A DNA stretch of 64,000 bases from DATKDU01 sp035649415 (lineage in GTDB: Bacteria > Planctomycetota > Planctomycetia > Pirellulales > Pirellulaceae). Below, one piece after another: positions 49,495 through 57,406 of the stretch (its first letter is position 1; every line of letters begins with the position of its first letter). The notes under the pieces are model-generated. The model had not been told where the DNA came from. It was given only the letters and a program-made list of their open reading frames with translations, and searched no databases. Made by a program: the position numbers and the translations under genes. Where the stretch lies: the NCBI GenBank assembly GCA_035649415.1, contig DASRJP010000353.1:1-64000 (forward strand), given 5' to 3'.

Positions 49495-50277
49495 ATGCGA
49501 GCATGGCCAGTGCGAATTCTATCGATTGCGGCGTTTGGGTGGATGAGCGTCGCGGGCGCGAGCCTCGTGCGCGGGCAAGATTCGCCCGTCCAGCAGGCAG
49601 CCGCCGAGGCTGTCATCCCGACGCGCAATTTGCTGAGCGTGATGGTCGACGGCGGGCCGATCATGTACCCGATCGGTCTCTGCTCGTTCATCCTGCTGAT
49701 CTTTGTCTTCGAGCGGCTGATCAGCCTCCGCAAAGGGCGCATCATTCCGCGGCCGTTCGTCAAGCGGTTCCTCGAGCAGCTTCGCGACGGAAATCTCGAC
49801 CGCGAGAAGGCAATCGCCCTGTGCGAGGAGAACCGCAGCCCGGTCGCCCTGGTGTTCAGCGCGGCCGTGAAGAAATGGGGACGCACTAGCGTCGAAGTCG
49901 AGCAGGCCATCCTCGACTCCGGCGAGCGAGTCACCAATCAACTCCGCAAATACGTTCGCCTATTCTCCGGCATTTCTCAGATCGCGCCTTTGTTGGGACT
50001 TTTGGGCACGGTGCTGGGGATGATCGAATCGTTCAACGCCATATCCACGGCGGACGCAATGGGGCAACGCGAGCTCTTGGCCGGCGGCATTGCCCAGGCC
50101 TTGCTTACGACCGCGGCCGGCATGTTCGTCGCCATCCCGGCGCTTTTGGCGTATCTGTTTTTTGTCAGCCGCATCGACATGCTGGTCACCGAGATCGACC
50201 ACCTCGGACAGCAGATCGTCGAGTTGATCGCTGGCGACTCGGCCGATGCCGTCCGATCGCGAAGGAAAGCAGCCTGA
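49495..50277 (+). CDS. MotA/TolQ/ExbB proton channel protein
   Basis: 260 residues from ATG 49495; an ATG at 49465 is an alternative. An N-terminal leader-like segment (about 5-25) is followed by three membrane spans at about 52-72, 160-185 and 195-220. The family core is present: QIAPLLGLLGTVLGMIESFN and GGIAQALLTTAAGMFVAIPA. ExbB forms the pentameric channel that, with ExbD, uses proton flow to move a periplasmic partner. It is followed eight bases later by exbD and then by a TonB-position protein. The extra leader is typical of the long ExbB forms in planctomycetes. Confidence 0.9.
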   Translation: MRAWPVRILSIAAFGWMSVAGASLVRGQDSPVQQAAAEAVIPTRNLLSVMVDGGPIMYPIGLCSFILLIFVFERLISLRKGRIIPRPFVKRFLEQLRDGNLDREKAIALCEENRSPVALVFSAAVKKWGRTSVEVEQAILDSGERVTNQLRKYVRLFSGISQIAPLLGLLGTVLGMIESFNAISTADAMGQRELLAGGIAQALLTTAAGMFVAIPALLAYLFFVSRIDMLVTEIDHLGQQIVELIAGDSADAVRSRRKAA

Positions 50278-50285
50278 TCAAGGCC

Positions 50286-50708
50286 ATGCCGCTCAAAACG
50301 CACCAAGACGACATCCCGCAGATCAACTTGACCCCGATGCTCGACATCGTGTTCAACCTGATGATTTTCTTCATGGTGGCGACGCGATTTACGGAGCTCG
50401 ATGAGCGAAACATCGACGTCCAGGTGCCCCAGGTCAATAGCACCGCCCAGATCTCGGACAAACCTAAGAAACGGACCATCAACGTCCACAAGGACGGCCA
50501 GATCACGCTCGATAAGCGGGCGGTGACGCTGCGCGAGCTCGTCGCCGAGTTGACCCAGTCCCGCCGTCAGCGACCAGACATGAGCGTCGTGGTTCGTGGC
50601 GATGCTGACGGACGTCTGCAGAACTTCGCCACGGTCCTGACTGCCTGCCGCGAAGCGGGGATCAGCGACATGGGGATCTCGGTGAGAATGGAGACCAAGC
50701 AGAGATAG
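50286..50708 (+). CDS. ExbD/TolR biopolymer transport protein
   Basis: 140 residues. The single N-terminal membrane span carries the essential aspartate (INLTPMLDIVFNLMIFFMVA, Asp20). The periplasmic domain follows (RTINVHKDGQITLDKRAVTL, VVVRGDADGRLQNFATVLTA). It pairs with the ExbB above to convert proton flow into motion. The gene after it, 11 bases downstream, occupies the place of tonB. Confidence 0.93.
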   Translation: MPLKTHQDDIPQINLTPMLDIVFNLMIFFMVATRFTELDERNIDVQVPQVNSTAQISDKPKKRTINVHKDGQITLDKRAVTLRELVAELTQSRRQRPDMSVVVRGDADGRLQNFATVLTACREAGISDMGISVRMETKQR

Positions 50709-50718
50709 TCAAGCGACA

Positions 50719-52524
50719 ATGGCTTCATGGACGAATCCGATCCTCGCAGCTGCTTCCCTCGCCCCCGGCCGAGCATTGGCCATCGTGCTGCTGGTCGGGC
50801 TGACCGTCTTGACCATTGCCCTGGGCTTTCTCACGTGGACCCGATGGGGACAGGCTCGCCCCGTTGCCAAGTGCGCGCTGCTGTCGCTGTTCGCTCACAT
50901 GCTGCTGCTGTGCTACTGCTGGGGGACGCGGATCTTCTTCGATACGCCCGGCCGCTTGCTCGGCGACGGCGAATTCCACGTGCGGATCGTCGATAGTGCC
51001 GACGAGGAGATGGCGCCCCCGGCGACCTCCACCACGGACGAGCTTCCCAGCGAGAATCCCGCGGCTGCGAAATCCAAGCCCGCGGAGGCTGAGAAACCGC
51101 CCGAGACCGCTGCCAAGGACATCGAACAGCCCACCGCGCAGGCCGCACCAGCGCCGCGGTCCACGAGGCCGATCGAGCCGCCGCCGCTCTTGGAAACGAG
51201 CAATCCAGAGGCGGTCGTTCAAGCACCCGCTGAGTCGGTTCCTTCTCCCGAACCGCCGGATGCCGAAGTCGAACCGCCGACTGAGAAGACAGCCGATTCG
51301 TCGTCGGCAACAACTACCGAACACTCGCCGATTACTGAGCCTGCTCGCGCAGCGACAACGAGCATCCCCATCAGCACCCGCCCCATTGTCCCTCGTCGAC
51401 TCGGTGACGGCCGGGATATGCCGCAGCTGCTTCGCGCCCGCGTCGGCGATCGGCTGCTGTTGGCAGAGCGCTTCGGCGGCACCGCGACCACCGAAGGGGC
51501 AGTCGAGGCGGCGCTCGACTGGCTGGCCGCCAATCAAAGCGAAGGGGGCCGCTGGGATGCCGACCTGCACGGCGCCGGCCGCGAGAACCGTCACTTGGGC
51601 CACGATCGGCAGGGGGCGGGCAAGCAGGCGGACACAGGGGTCACGGGCCTGGCGCTGTTGGCCTTTCTGGGCGCAGGCCAGTCCCACCTGGAAGGCGCGC
51701 ATCGCCAGCACGTTCAGCACGGCCTGGAGTTTTTGCTCGCCAGCCAGGCCGCCGACGGCAATCTCTCCGGCGATGCCGAACTGTTCGCTCGTATGTACTG
51801 CCACGGCATTGCCACGCTGGCGCTCTGCGAAGCGTATGCACTCACGGGCGATGAGCGATTGAAGGCTGGCGCGACCCGCGCGGTGAACTATTCGCTACGC
51901 TCGCAGCACATGGAAGGGGGCTGGCGCTACCAGCCCGGCGACCGCGGCGACATGAGCCAGTTCGGCTGGCAAGTGATGGCCCTCAAAAGCGCGGAGCTGG
52001 CCGGAATGCCGATTCCTGCGGAGACAAGGATGCGCATGACGCGCTTTTTGCGGAGCTGCTCGTCGGGTCCAAGCCTCGGCCTGGCGTCGTATCGCCCTGG
52101 CGATCGCGTCAGCCGGCCGATGACTGCGGAGGCGATGGTTTGTCGCGTATTCCTGGCTGCCGAGAATCGCCAGGCGACGCTCGACGAGGCGGCCAGCTAC
52201 GTTCTGGAAGAGCTGCCGAGTGTGCGCGACGCCAATGTCTACTACTGGTACTACGGCACGCTGGCCATGTTTCAACGGCAGGGAAAGGACTGGCAGCGCT
52301 GGAACGCGGCCATGCAGGAGGCCCTGCTCAGCAGCCAGCGGTTCGACGGCCCGTATGCCGGGAGCTGGGACCCCGACCAGCAGTGGGGTGCGTACGGCGG
52401 CCGCGCCTACAGCACGGCGCTGGGGGCCTTGTGTCTGGAGGTCTACTACCGCTATCTGCCTGTCTACGGCGGAGACAACTCAGAGCGGTTCACGGAATTA
52501 CCGGAAATACCACTGCCGCGGTAA
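50719..52524 (+). CDS. TonB-like anchored protein with terpene-cyclase-like toroid domain
   Basis: 601 residues. Two membrane segments (about 17-38 and 50-68) are followed by a long proline/glutamate/alanine-rich stretch (about 95-235), as in TonB. The C-terminal part (about 250-590) is an alpha/alpha-toroid of the squalene-cyclase/prenyltransferase type: QSEGGRWDAD, TGVTGLALLAFLGAG, YCHGIATLALCEAYALTG, EGGWRYQPGDRGDMSQFGWQ, GAYGGRAYSTALGALCLEVY. I see no DxDD, so cyclase activity is not supported. It is in the position of tonB behind exbB and exbD, so the toroid may be moved or tensioned by the proton channel, which is my inference. Confidence 0.82.
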   Translation: MASWTNPILAAASLAPGRALAIVLLVGLTVLTIALGFLTWTRWGQARPVAKCALLSLFAHMLLLCYCWGTRIFFDTPGRLLGDGEFHVRIVDSADEEMAPPATSTTDELPSENPAAAKSKPAEAEKPPETAAKDIEQPTAQAAPAPRSTRPIEPPPLLETSNPEAVVQAPAESVPSPEPPDAEVEPPTEKTADSSSATTTEHSPITEPARAATTSIPISTRPIVPRRLGDGRDMPQLLRARVGDRLLLAERFGGTATTEGAVEAALDWLAANQSEGGRWDADLHGAGRENRHLGHDRQGAGKQADTGVTGLALLAFLGAGQSHLEGAHRQHVQHGLEFLLASQAADGNLSGDAELFARMYCHGIATLALCEAYALTGDERLKAGATRAVNYSLRSQHMEGGWRYQPGDRGDMSQFGWQVMALKSAELAGMPIPAETRMRMTRFLRSCSSGPSLGLASYRPGDRVSRPMTAEAMVCRVFLAAENRQATLDEAASYVLEELPSVRDANVYYWYYGTLAMFQRQGKDWQRWNAAMQEALLSSQRFDGPYAGSWDPDQQWGAYGGRAYSTALGALCLEVYYRYLPVYGGDNSERFTELPEIPLPR

Positions 52525-52675
52525 GGGGACTTGCGAGTCATCGCTCCGGCCTGTTCGCTGTCTCCTGTCCCCTGCTTCTCTGCCGCCTGCTCGTTTTTTC
52601 CTGCTCGCTGAACTTTTCCCGTCCGGCGCGCAACCTTGCCATCATTGAGCGCAGCCAGCTCGCGAAAGCTGCCGC

Positions 52676-53221
52676 ATGACCGACGTCGCCGACCGACTTT
52701 ACGAGAAGGTGCTCGTGCTCCGCGCACAGCTCGGAGATGAGCCGGCCTTTGCCGAGTTGGTCCAGCGATATGACGCTCGGTTGCACTACTTCCTCGCGAA
52801 GATGTTTGGGGAAACGCACCGGGCGGAGGATGCGCTCCAGGAGGTGTGGCTGGATGCGTGGCGCTCGCTGCCGCGACTGGCCGAAGCTGGGGCTTGGCGC
52901 GCCTGGCTCTACCGGATTGCCCGCGACCGGGCTCATCGCGAGCTGCGGAAGCGGCGAGTGCCAATGAGCAACTTGGAGGCTTGCCAGCCGGCAAATAGCG
53001 CGACCGACGACAAGTTTTCGGCGGAGGACCTGGCGCTCGTCCGCAGCGCTATCGATCGGCTGACCCCTGAGCAGCGGGAGGCGGTATTGCTGCGTTACAT
53101 GGAAGGGATGAGCTACGACGAAATCGCCAGCGTGACCGGCTGTCAGGTGGGCACAGTCCGCTCGCGGCTGCACTATGCCAAAGTGAACCTCAAGCAACTA
53201 CTAGCAGGAACCATGCCATGA
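52676..53221 (+). CDS. ECF-type RNA polymerase sigma factor
   Basis: 181 residues. Region 2 (FAELVQRYDARLHYFLAKMF, AEDALQEVWLDAWRSLPRL) and region 4 (LTPEQREAVLLRYMEGMSYD, EIASVTGCQVGTVRSRLHYA) are complete. There is no C-terminal extension. It directs RNA polymerase to a special promoter set. The next gene overlaps by ATGA and encodes a small membrane protein that may be the partner that restrains it. Confidence 0.93.
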   Translation: MTDVADRLYEKVLVLRAQLGDEPAFAELVQRYDARLHYFLAKMFGETHRAEDALQEVWLDAWRSLPRLAEAGAWRAWLYRIARDRAHRELRKRRVPMSNLEACQPANSATDDKFSAEDLALVRSAIDRLTPEQREAVLLRYMEGMSYDEIASVTGCQVGTVRSRLHYAKVNLKQLLAGTMP

Positions 53222-53691
53222 ACGAACGCGACCTCGGACACACGCTTCTTAACCTCGACATGTCCAGTGCCAGCGATCCGCGGCAATTGACGCAGGCGAT
53301 CTTAGACAAGGACCGCCGCCGGCTGCGACTGTTGACCTTTCTGGGCATTGGCGCGTGGACCATCGCCCTCTTGCTCATCCTGCTGGCGATGGTCAACTTT
53401 GCCCTGCTGTTCCCCCGGCACGCTAAGATCAGGATGGATTTCGAATCGGGAGCGATTGCCGCCGCCGAGCGCGACACACTGCAAACGACGTATCTGACCG
53501 ACTATCAGATTGCGTCCTTTCAGGTGACGCTGTCGCTGCTGGCCCTGTTGCCGGCGGCGCTTTTCACGATGCTCCTGATTTCCGCAACCCGCCGCGCGAC
53601 CCTGCGGCAGGTCAACGCCAACCTGATCGAAATCGGGCAGGAGCTGAAAGCGCTGCGGCTGTCGCTGGCCAAAGGTGCGAGCCCGGCATAG
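53218..53691 (+). CDS. small membrane protein coupled to the sigma factor
   Basis: 157 residues with a cytoplasmic N-terminus (1-40), two membrane segments at about 40-65 and 100-122, and a helical C-terminus (NANLIEIGQELKALRLSLAK). The ATGA overlap with the sigma-factor gene makes a partner role likely. It has no zinc-binding HxxxCxxC anti-sigma motif, so calling it an anti-sigma factor is a guess from position. Confidence 0.75.
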   Translation: MNERDLGHTLLNLDMSSASDPRQLTQAILDKDRRRLRLLTFLGIGAWTIALLLILLAMVNFALLFPRHAKIRMDFESGAIAAAERDTLQTTYLTDYQIASFQVTLSLLALLPAALFTMLLISATRRATLRQVNANLIEIGQELKALRLSLAKGASPA

Positions 53692-53753
53692 ATCGCCGGT
53701 TCATTGTGAGCTTGAATTCTGCCTCGCTATGGAAAACGACTCATCGTTTGCCA

Positions 53754-54557
53754 TCAGCCGGCGGTTCCGCGCTCCTCCAGGATGACCAGCGTCAGCAGCC
53801 AGCGGTTGTACGCTGCAAAACTCCGCTCGTCGAAAAAATAGTCCTTCTTCCCTTCCACTTCCCGCGGCACTTCGCGTCTCTCGGCCAGGATTTGACGGGT
53901 TTGCGGGCTGATCTTGGCCTGGGTGGCGCCGGCGACAATGTCGTCCAGCAGCAGCAGGTATTTTTCAAAATTGGCTGCTGAAGCGCCACCGTGGGGGACT
54001 TGCTGAGCGTGCAGCCGCTTGGCGATCAGCCGGAAATGCATCGTCTGTCCCACTTCGTTCAGGCCGAGGATCTCGGTCACGTGCTGCGGGTGCTCCTTGC
54101 GGACGGTCTTCCATTCCGTCGAGGTCACCTGATGGTGTCCGTAGTGCTCGACCACTTCGGTTGCCTTCCGCTCTTCGACTTCCGTCTTTACCAGGCCACT
54201 GGACACTACGAATACACTGGCCCACGGGATGGTGTCGCCGCCACCGTAATAATCGGTGGGCACAAACAGGCCATCGTTGTTTACGCCCAGCCAGTGGACC
54301 AGAATTGGCCGCGACGGGGGAACGAGCTGCTCCACAGGCAGGACGATGGTGAAAATCCCCTGGCGAACGAGGCTCGCGCGGCAGCGCTCCGCTTGCGATT
54401 GGGTCAACCGCTCGGCCAGAATGCCGCGGATCTTCTGGCTGGCCCTGGCGGCATCGATTTTGGGCATGCCGGCGTCGCGGATGAAGACGTCGCGGAGCAC
54501 GGCCGGATCGATCGGTTCCTGGCTGGTCTGGAGAAGTGCGAACAGCGGCTCTGCCAT
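53754..54557 (-). CDS. orphan cytoplasmic protein
   Basis: 267 residues from ATG 54557. The N-terminal part (MAEPLFALLQTSQEPIDPAV, KIDAARASQKIRGILAERLT) and a central beta-rich section (FTIVLPVEQLVPPSRPILVH) are not recognised. The C-terminal 70 residues (NFEKYLLLLDDIVAGATQAK) are helical. No signal peptide or membrane segment is visible. It converges with the sigma-factor partner gene and is divergent from the gene at 54713. Confidence 0.68.
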   Translation of the reverse strand: MAEPLFALLQTSQEPIDPAVLRDVFIRDAGMPKIDAARASQKIRGILAERLTQSQAERCRASLVRQGIFTIVLPVEQLVPPSRPILVHWLGVNNDGLFVPTDYYGGGDTIPWASVFVVSSGLVKTEVEERKATEVVEHYGHHQVTSTEWKTVRKEHPQHVTEILGLNEVGQTMHFRLIAKRLHAQQVPHGGASAANFEKYLLLLDDIVAGATQAKISPQTRQILAERREVPREVEGKKDYFFDERSFAAYNRWLLTLVILEERGTAG

Positions 54558-54712
54558 GGGCTTGCTCCGGCGGCCGCCATTGTATGCTCCCAGCGGCAGG
54601 GAACGCGAACAAATAAGGGCCGCTGCTGGAATCGATCGGCTGCGCCGGCGACATTCGTTTGGAGAGATTCCTTCCATATACTAGGAACTGCATCCACCAG
54701 CATCCTATTGCC

Positions 54713-56155
54713 ATGCCAGACTTGCTCGACGAAACGGAACCCAAATTGGCACTGGCCCCTCGCCCCCTCTCTCGCGGCGTTTTGGCCATCGGCTGCGTGG
54801 CGTCCCTATTCGTGGTCATCGGGCTGGGGGCGATGAGCGTCTGGTTCTACTTCCGCGGCCAGCACCAGCAGGCGATCCGTGCTGTGAATGCCGAGGTCGC
54901 TCGCATCCACGCGGCCGGCCAGCCAATTACGACAGAGGATATGGTCCAGTCTCACCGGGTCCCCGACGGGGTCTTCGACGCCACGTCGCTGTGGATCGAC
55001 GCGATCAAGTCCGCTTCCGAGACCAAAACAGGCACCGAGGCGCAATTGCCAATCGTAGGTGACGTTAAGCTCGCGAAATTGCGTGCCGCTTCGCCGGTGT
55101 CGCTACTGCCGCTGGCTGAGCAGTTTCTGACCGCCCACCGGGCAACCATCGACAAGACCCGCGCCGCCGCGTATGCCGGCGGCCAGTGCCGATATCCGGT
55201 CGATTTCTCCCAGGGGATCAACGCCCTGCTGCCGCACATTCAGGAGGCGCGAACGCTGGCCCGAATCCTGTCCCTGCGGCTGCACGTCGCGGTCGAAAGA
55301 GGAGATATAGCGGCGGCCCTCGAGTCGCTTAGGCTTCAGCTCGCGCTGGCCGCTACCATGGACCACGAGCCGCTGCTCATCACGCAGCTCGTGCGGATCG
55401 CCGTGATTTCCGTGGCGCTCGACGACGTTCGGGCGATCGTGGGCGAATTGCCGCTCACTGATCCGCAGCTCGCCGAGCTGCAAGCGCTGCTGGCGACAAT
55501 CGACATGAAGGGTCCGATCAAGGAGGGGCTGATCGGCGAGCGGGCCATGGGCTTTCACACGTTCCATCACTTGTCGCAGATCAAGGAAGTGGAAATCCTG
55601 GCGGGAAAGGACGGCAGGCTCCAGCGGCCAGGAGATTGCCTCTTCTATCTGGAGCTAATGCAGCAAATGGTCGCGGCGGCGGACCAGCCGCCGCAAGAGG
55701 CACGTCGCGCGGCGCAGCAAGTCGAAACCACGCTCAAAGGGAGGATTGGGACGCAGAACCCGCTCGACCGCCTGGAGATCGTTGTCACAGCGCTCATGTT
55801 TCCCGCGACTGGAAAGGTCTTCGACGCCAGCGCCCGCACCCAGGCCGTGCGGGACAGCGCTATCGCCGGCATCGGCTTTCGCCGCTATCAGCTTGCTCAC
55901 GGCAACGCGCCCGAAAAGCTCGCTGAACTCGTGCCGCAATTCCTGGCCGCAGTACCGCCCGATCCGTTTTCCGCCGCTGGTCCGCTGATTATGGTTGTCG
56001 AAGGAGACCAGTTCGCCATCTACAGCGTGGGCTCCGACCTTCAGGATGGCAAGTCGCTGCTGGCCGACCCGGAGAGCGTGGACGATTTCGGCTTCGTCAC
56101 GCGGTTGACGGTGCCGGGGAAAGGCGCCGAATCGCGTGCGCCGGCCACCGACTAA
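54713..56155 (+). CDS. single-span membrane protein of unknown function
   Basis: 480 residues from ATG 54713. One membrane segment lies at about 23-48 (LAIGCVASLFVVIGLGAMSV), followed by a long helical domain (about 90-420: ARTLARILSLRLHVAVERGD, IAAALESLRLQLALAATMDH). The C-terminus (AIAGIGFRRYQLAHGNAPEK, LAELVPQFL) resembles the end of the DUF1559-like or general secretion pseudopilin-associated helical proteins seen in planctomycetes, but I cannot name a family. It is probably anchored in the inner membrane with the large domain outside. Confidence 0.7.
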   Translation: MPDLLDETEPKLALAPRPLSRGVLAIGCVASLFVVIGLGAMSVWFYFRGQHQQAIRAVNAEVARIHAAGQPITTEDMVQSHRVPDGVFDATSLWIDAIKSASETKTGTEAQLPIVGDVKLAKLRAASPVSLLPLAEQFLTAHRATIDKTRAAAYAGGQCRYPVDFSQGINALLPHIQEARTLARILSLRLHVAVERGDIAAALESLRLQLALAATMDHEPLLITQLVRIAVISVALDDVRAIVGELPLTDPQLAELQALLATIDMKGPIKEGLIGERAMGFHTFHHLSQIKEVEILAGKDGRLQRPGDCLFYLELMQQMVAAADQPPQEARRAAQQVETTLKGRIGTQNPLDRLEIVVTALMFPATGKVFDASARTQAVRDSAIAGIGFRRYQLAHGNAPEKLAELVPQFLAAVPPDPFSAAGPLIMVVEGDQFAIYSVGSDLQDGKSLLADPESVDDFGFVTRLTVPGKGAESRAPATD

Positions 56156-56317
56156 AGCTGGCTGTCACTGCGCAGGACGCCGCCACTAGATTTGCACCGC
56201 GTGGACGATAGAATTCCCACTGCGCAGACAAGATTCGGCTCAAGCAGCGAATAACTTCCTTCGCGGCCGATGCGCAGCGGCTTTGGACTTTTGCCTAGGG
56301 AATTTGGACATAGAACG

Positions 56318-57400
56318 ATGCCAACCAAGAAAGAGCTTTTGAATTCGACCATCGAGCACATCGACATCAAGCGTCATAACTGCGTGCCGCTGGTTGAGGC
56401 CATGCAGTCGATGGCCTTCTCCGCCCGCGACCTGGCCCGCGCCGCCGACATCTATGACCGCATGCTGCGGGACAAAGACTGCGGCATCATCGTCTGCCTG
56501 GCCGGGTCGCTGATTTCCGCCGGCCTCAAGCAGGTGTTCATCGACATGGTCCGCTCGCGGATGGTGGACGCCATCGTCAGCACCGGGGCCAACATGGTGG
56601 ACCAGGACTTCTTTGAGGCCCTGGGTTTTCGGCATTTCATCGCGGCCGAACAGCTCAAAAGTGGCACCGAAGATAGCACGCTCCGCGATCACGCCATCGA
56701 CCGGATCTATGACACGCTGATTGACGAGGACGAGCTGCGCATTTGCGACGAGACGGTGAAGAAGATTGCCGACGAACTGCCGCCGAGGCCTTATTCGTCG
56801 CGCGAGCTATTGGTCGAAATGGGCAAATACCTGGTAAGTGGCGCCGCCAAGGCCGACAGCATCATCCAGGCCTCCTACGAGTGCGGCGTGCCGATCTTCT
56901 GCCCGGCATTTTCCGATTGTTCGGCCGGCCTGGGGATCGTGGCCCATTATCACGAGCGGATGAAACGCGGCCAGGCGACGACCGCCTTCGACTCGGCCAA
57001 GGATTTTTACGAGCTGACGCAGATCAAAATGAACAACCCGGTTACGGGGCTGTTCATGATCGGCGGCGGCGTGCCGAAGAATTTCGCCCAGGATATCGTC
57101 GTGGCCGCGGACATTCTTACAGGCATGGAAGCGGGCGAGCACGAGTATCCGCAAATGCACAAGTACGCCGTGCAGATTACCGTCGCCGACGAGCGGGACG
57201 GCGCCCTCTCCGGGAGCACGCTCAAGGAGGCCTCGAGCTGGGGGAAGGTCGATACGACCTGGGAGCAGATGGTCTATAGCGAAGCGACGATCGCCCTGCC
57301 GCTGATCGCTGGCTATGCGTATCACAAAGGGGGCTGGAAAAACCGTCCCGTCCGCAACTTCGCCCGGCTGTATGCCGAGGCCGAAGCGCCCGTGGGGTGA
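56318..57400 (+). CDS. deoxyhypusine-synthase-family protein
   Basis: 360 residues from ATG 56318. The NAD-binding fold matches deoxyhypusine synthase throughout: GIIVCLAGSLISAGLKQVFI, DAIVSTGANMVDQDFFEALG, PIFCPAFSDCSAGLG, NPVTGLFMIGGGVPKNF, and EASSWGKV with the catalytic lysine (Lys310). Eukaryotic and archaeal enzymes use spermidine to modify eIF5A. Bacteria lack eIF5A, so bacterial members probably make homospermidine or another polyamine product, or modify an unknown protein. It is a single-gene unit; no polyamine gene is adjacent. A frame upstream to 56270 has no family support. Confidence 0.9.
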   Translation: MPTKKELLNSTIEHIDIKRHNCVPLVEAMQSMAFSARDLARAADIYDRMLRDKDCGIIVCLAGSLISAGLKQVFIDMVRSRMVDAIVSTGANMVDQDFFEALGFRHFIAAEQLKSGTEDSTLRDHAIDRIYDTLIDEDELRICDETVKKIADELPPRPYSSRELLVEMGKYLVSGAAKADSIIQASYECGVPIFCPAFSDCSAGLGIVAHYHERMKRGQATTAFDSAKDFYELTQIKMNNPVTGLFMIGGGVPKNFAQDIVVAADILTGMEAGEHEYPQMHKYAVQITVADERDGALSGSTLKEASSWGKVDTTWEQMVYSEATIALPLIAGYAYHKGGWKNRPVRNFARLYAEAEAPVG

Positions 57401-57406
57401 TTGCCC

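Noticed and set aside
50719..52524. Squalene-hopene cyclase
   Set aside because: The toroid repeats are present but the DxDD catalytic motif and most QW motifs are missing, and the protein has a TonB-like anchor.
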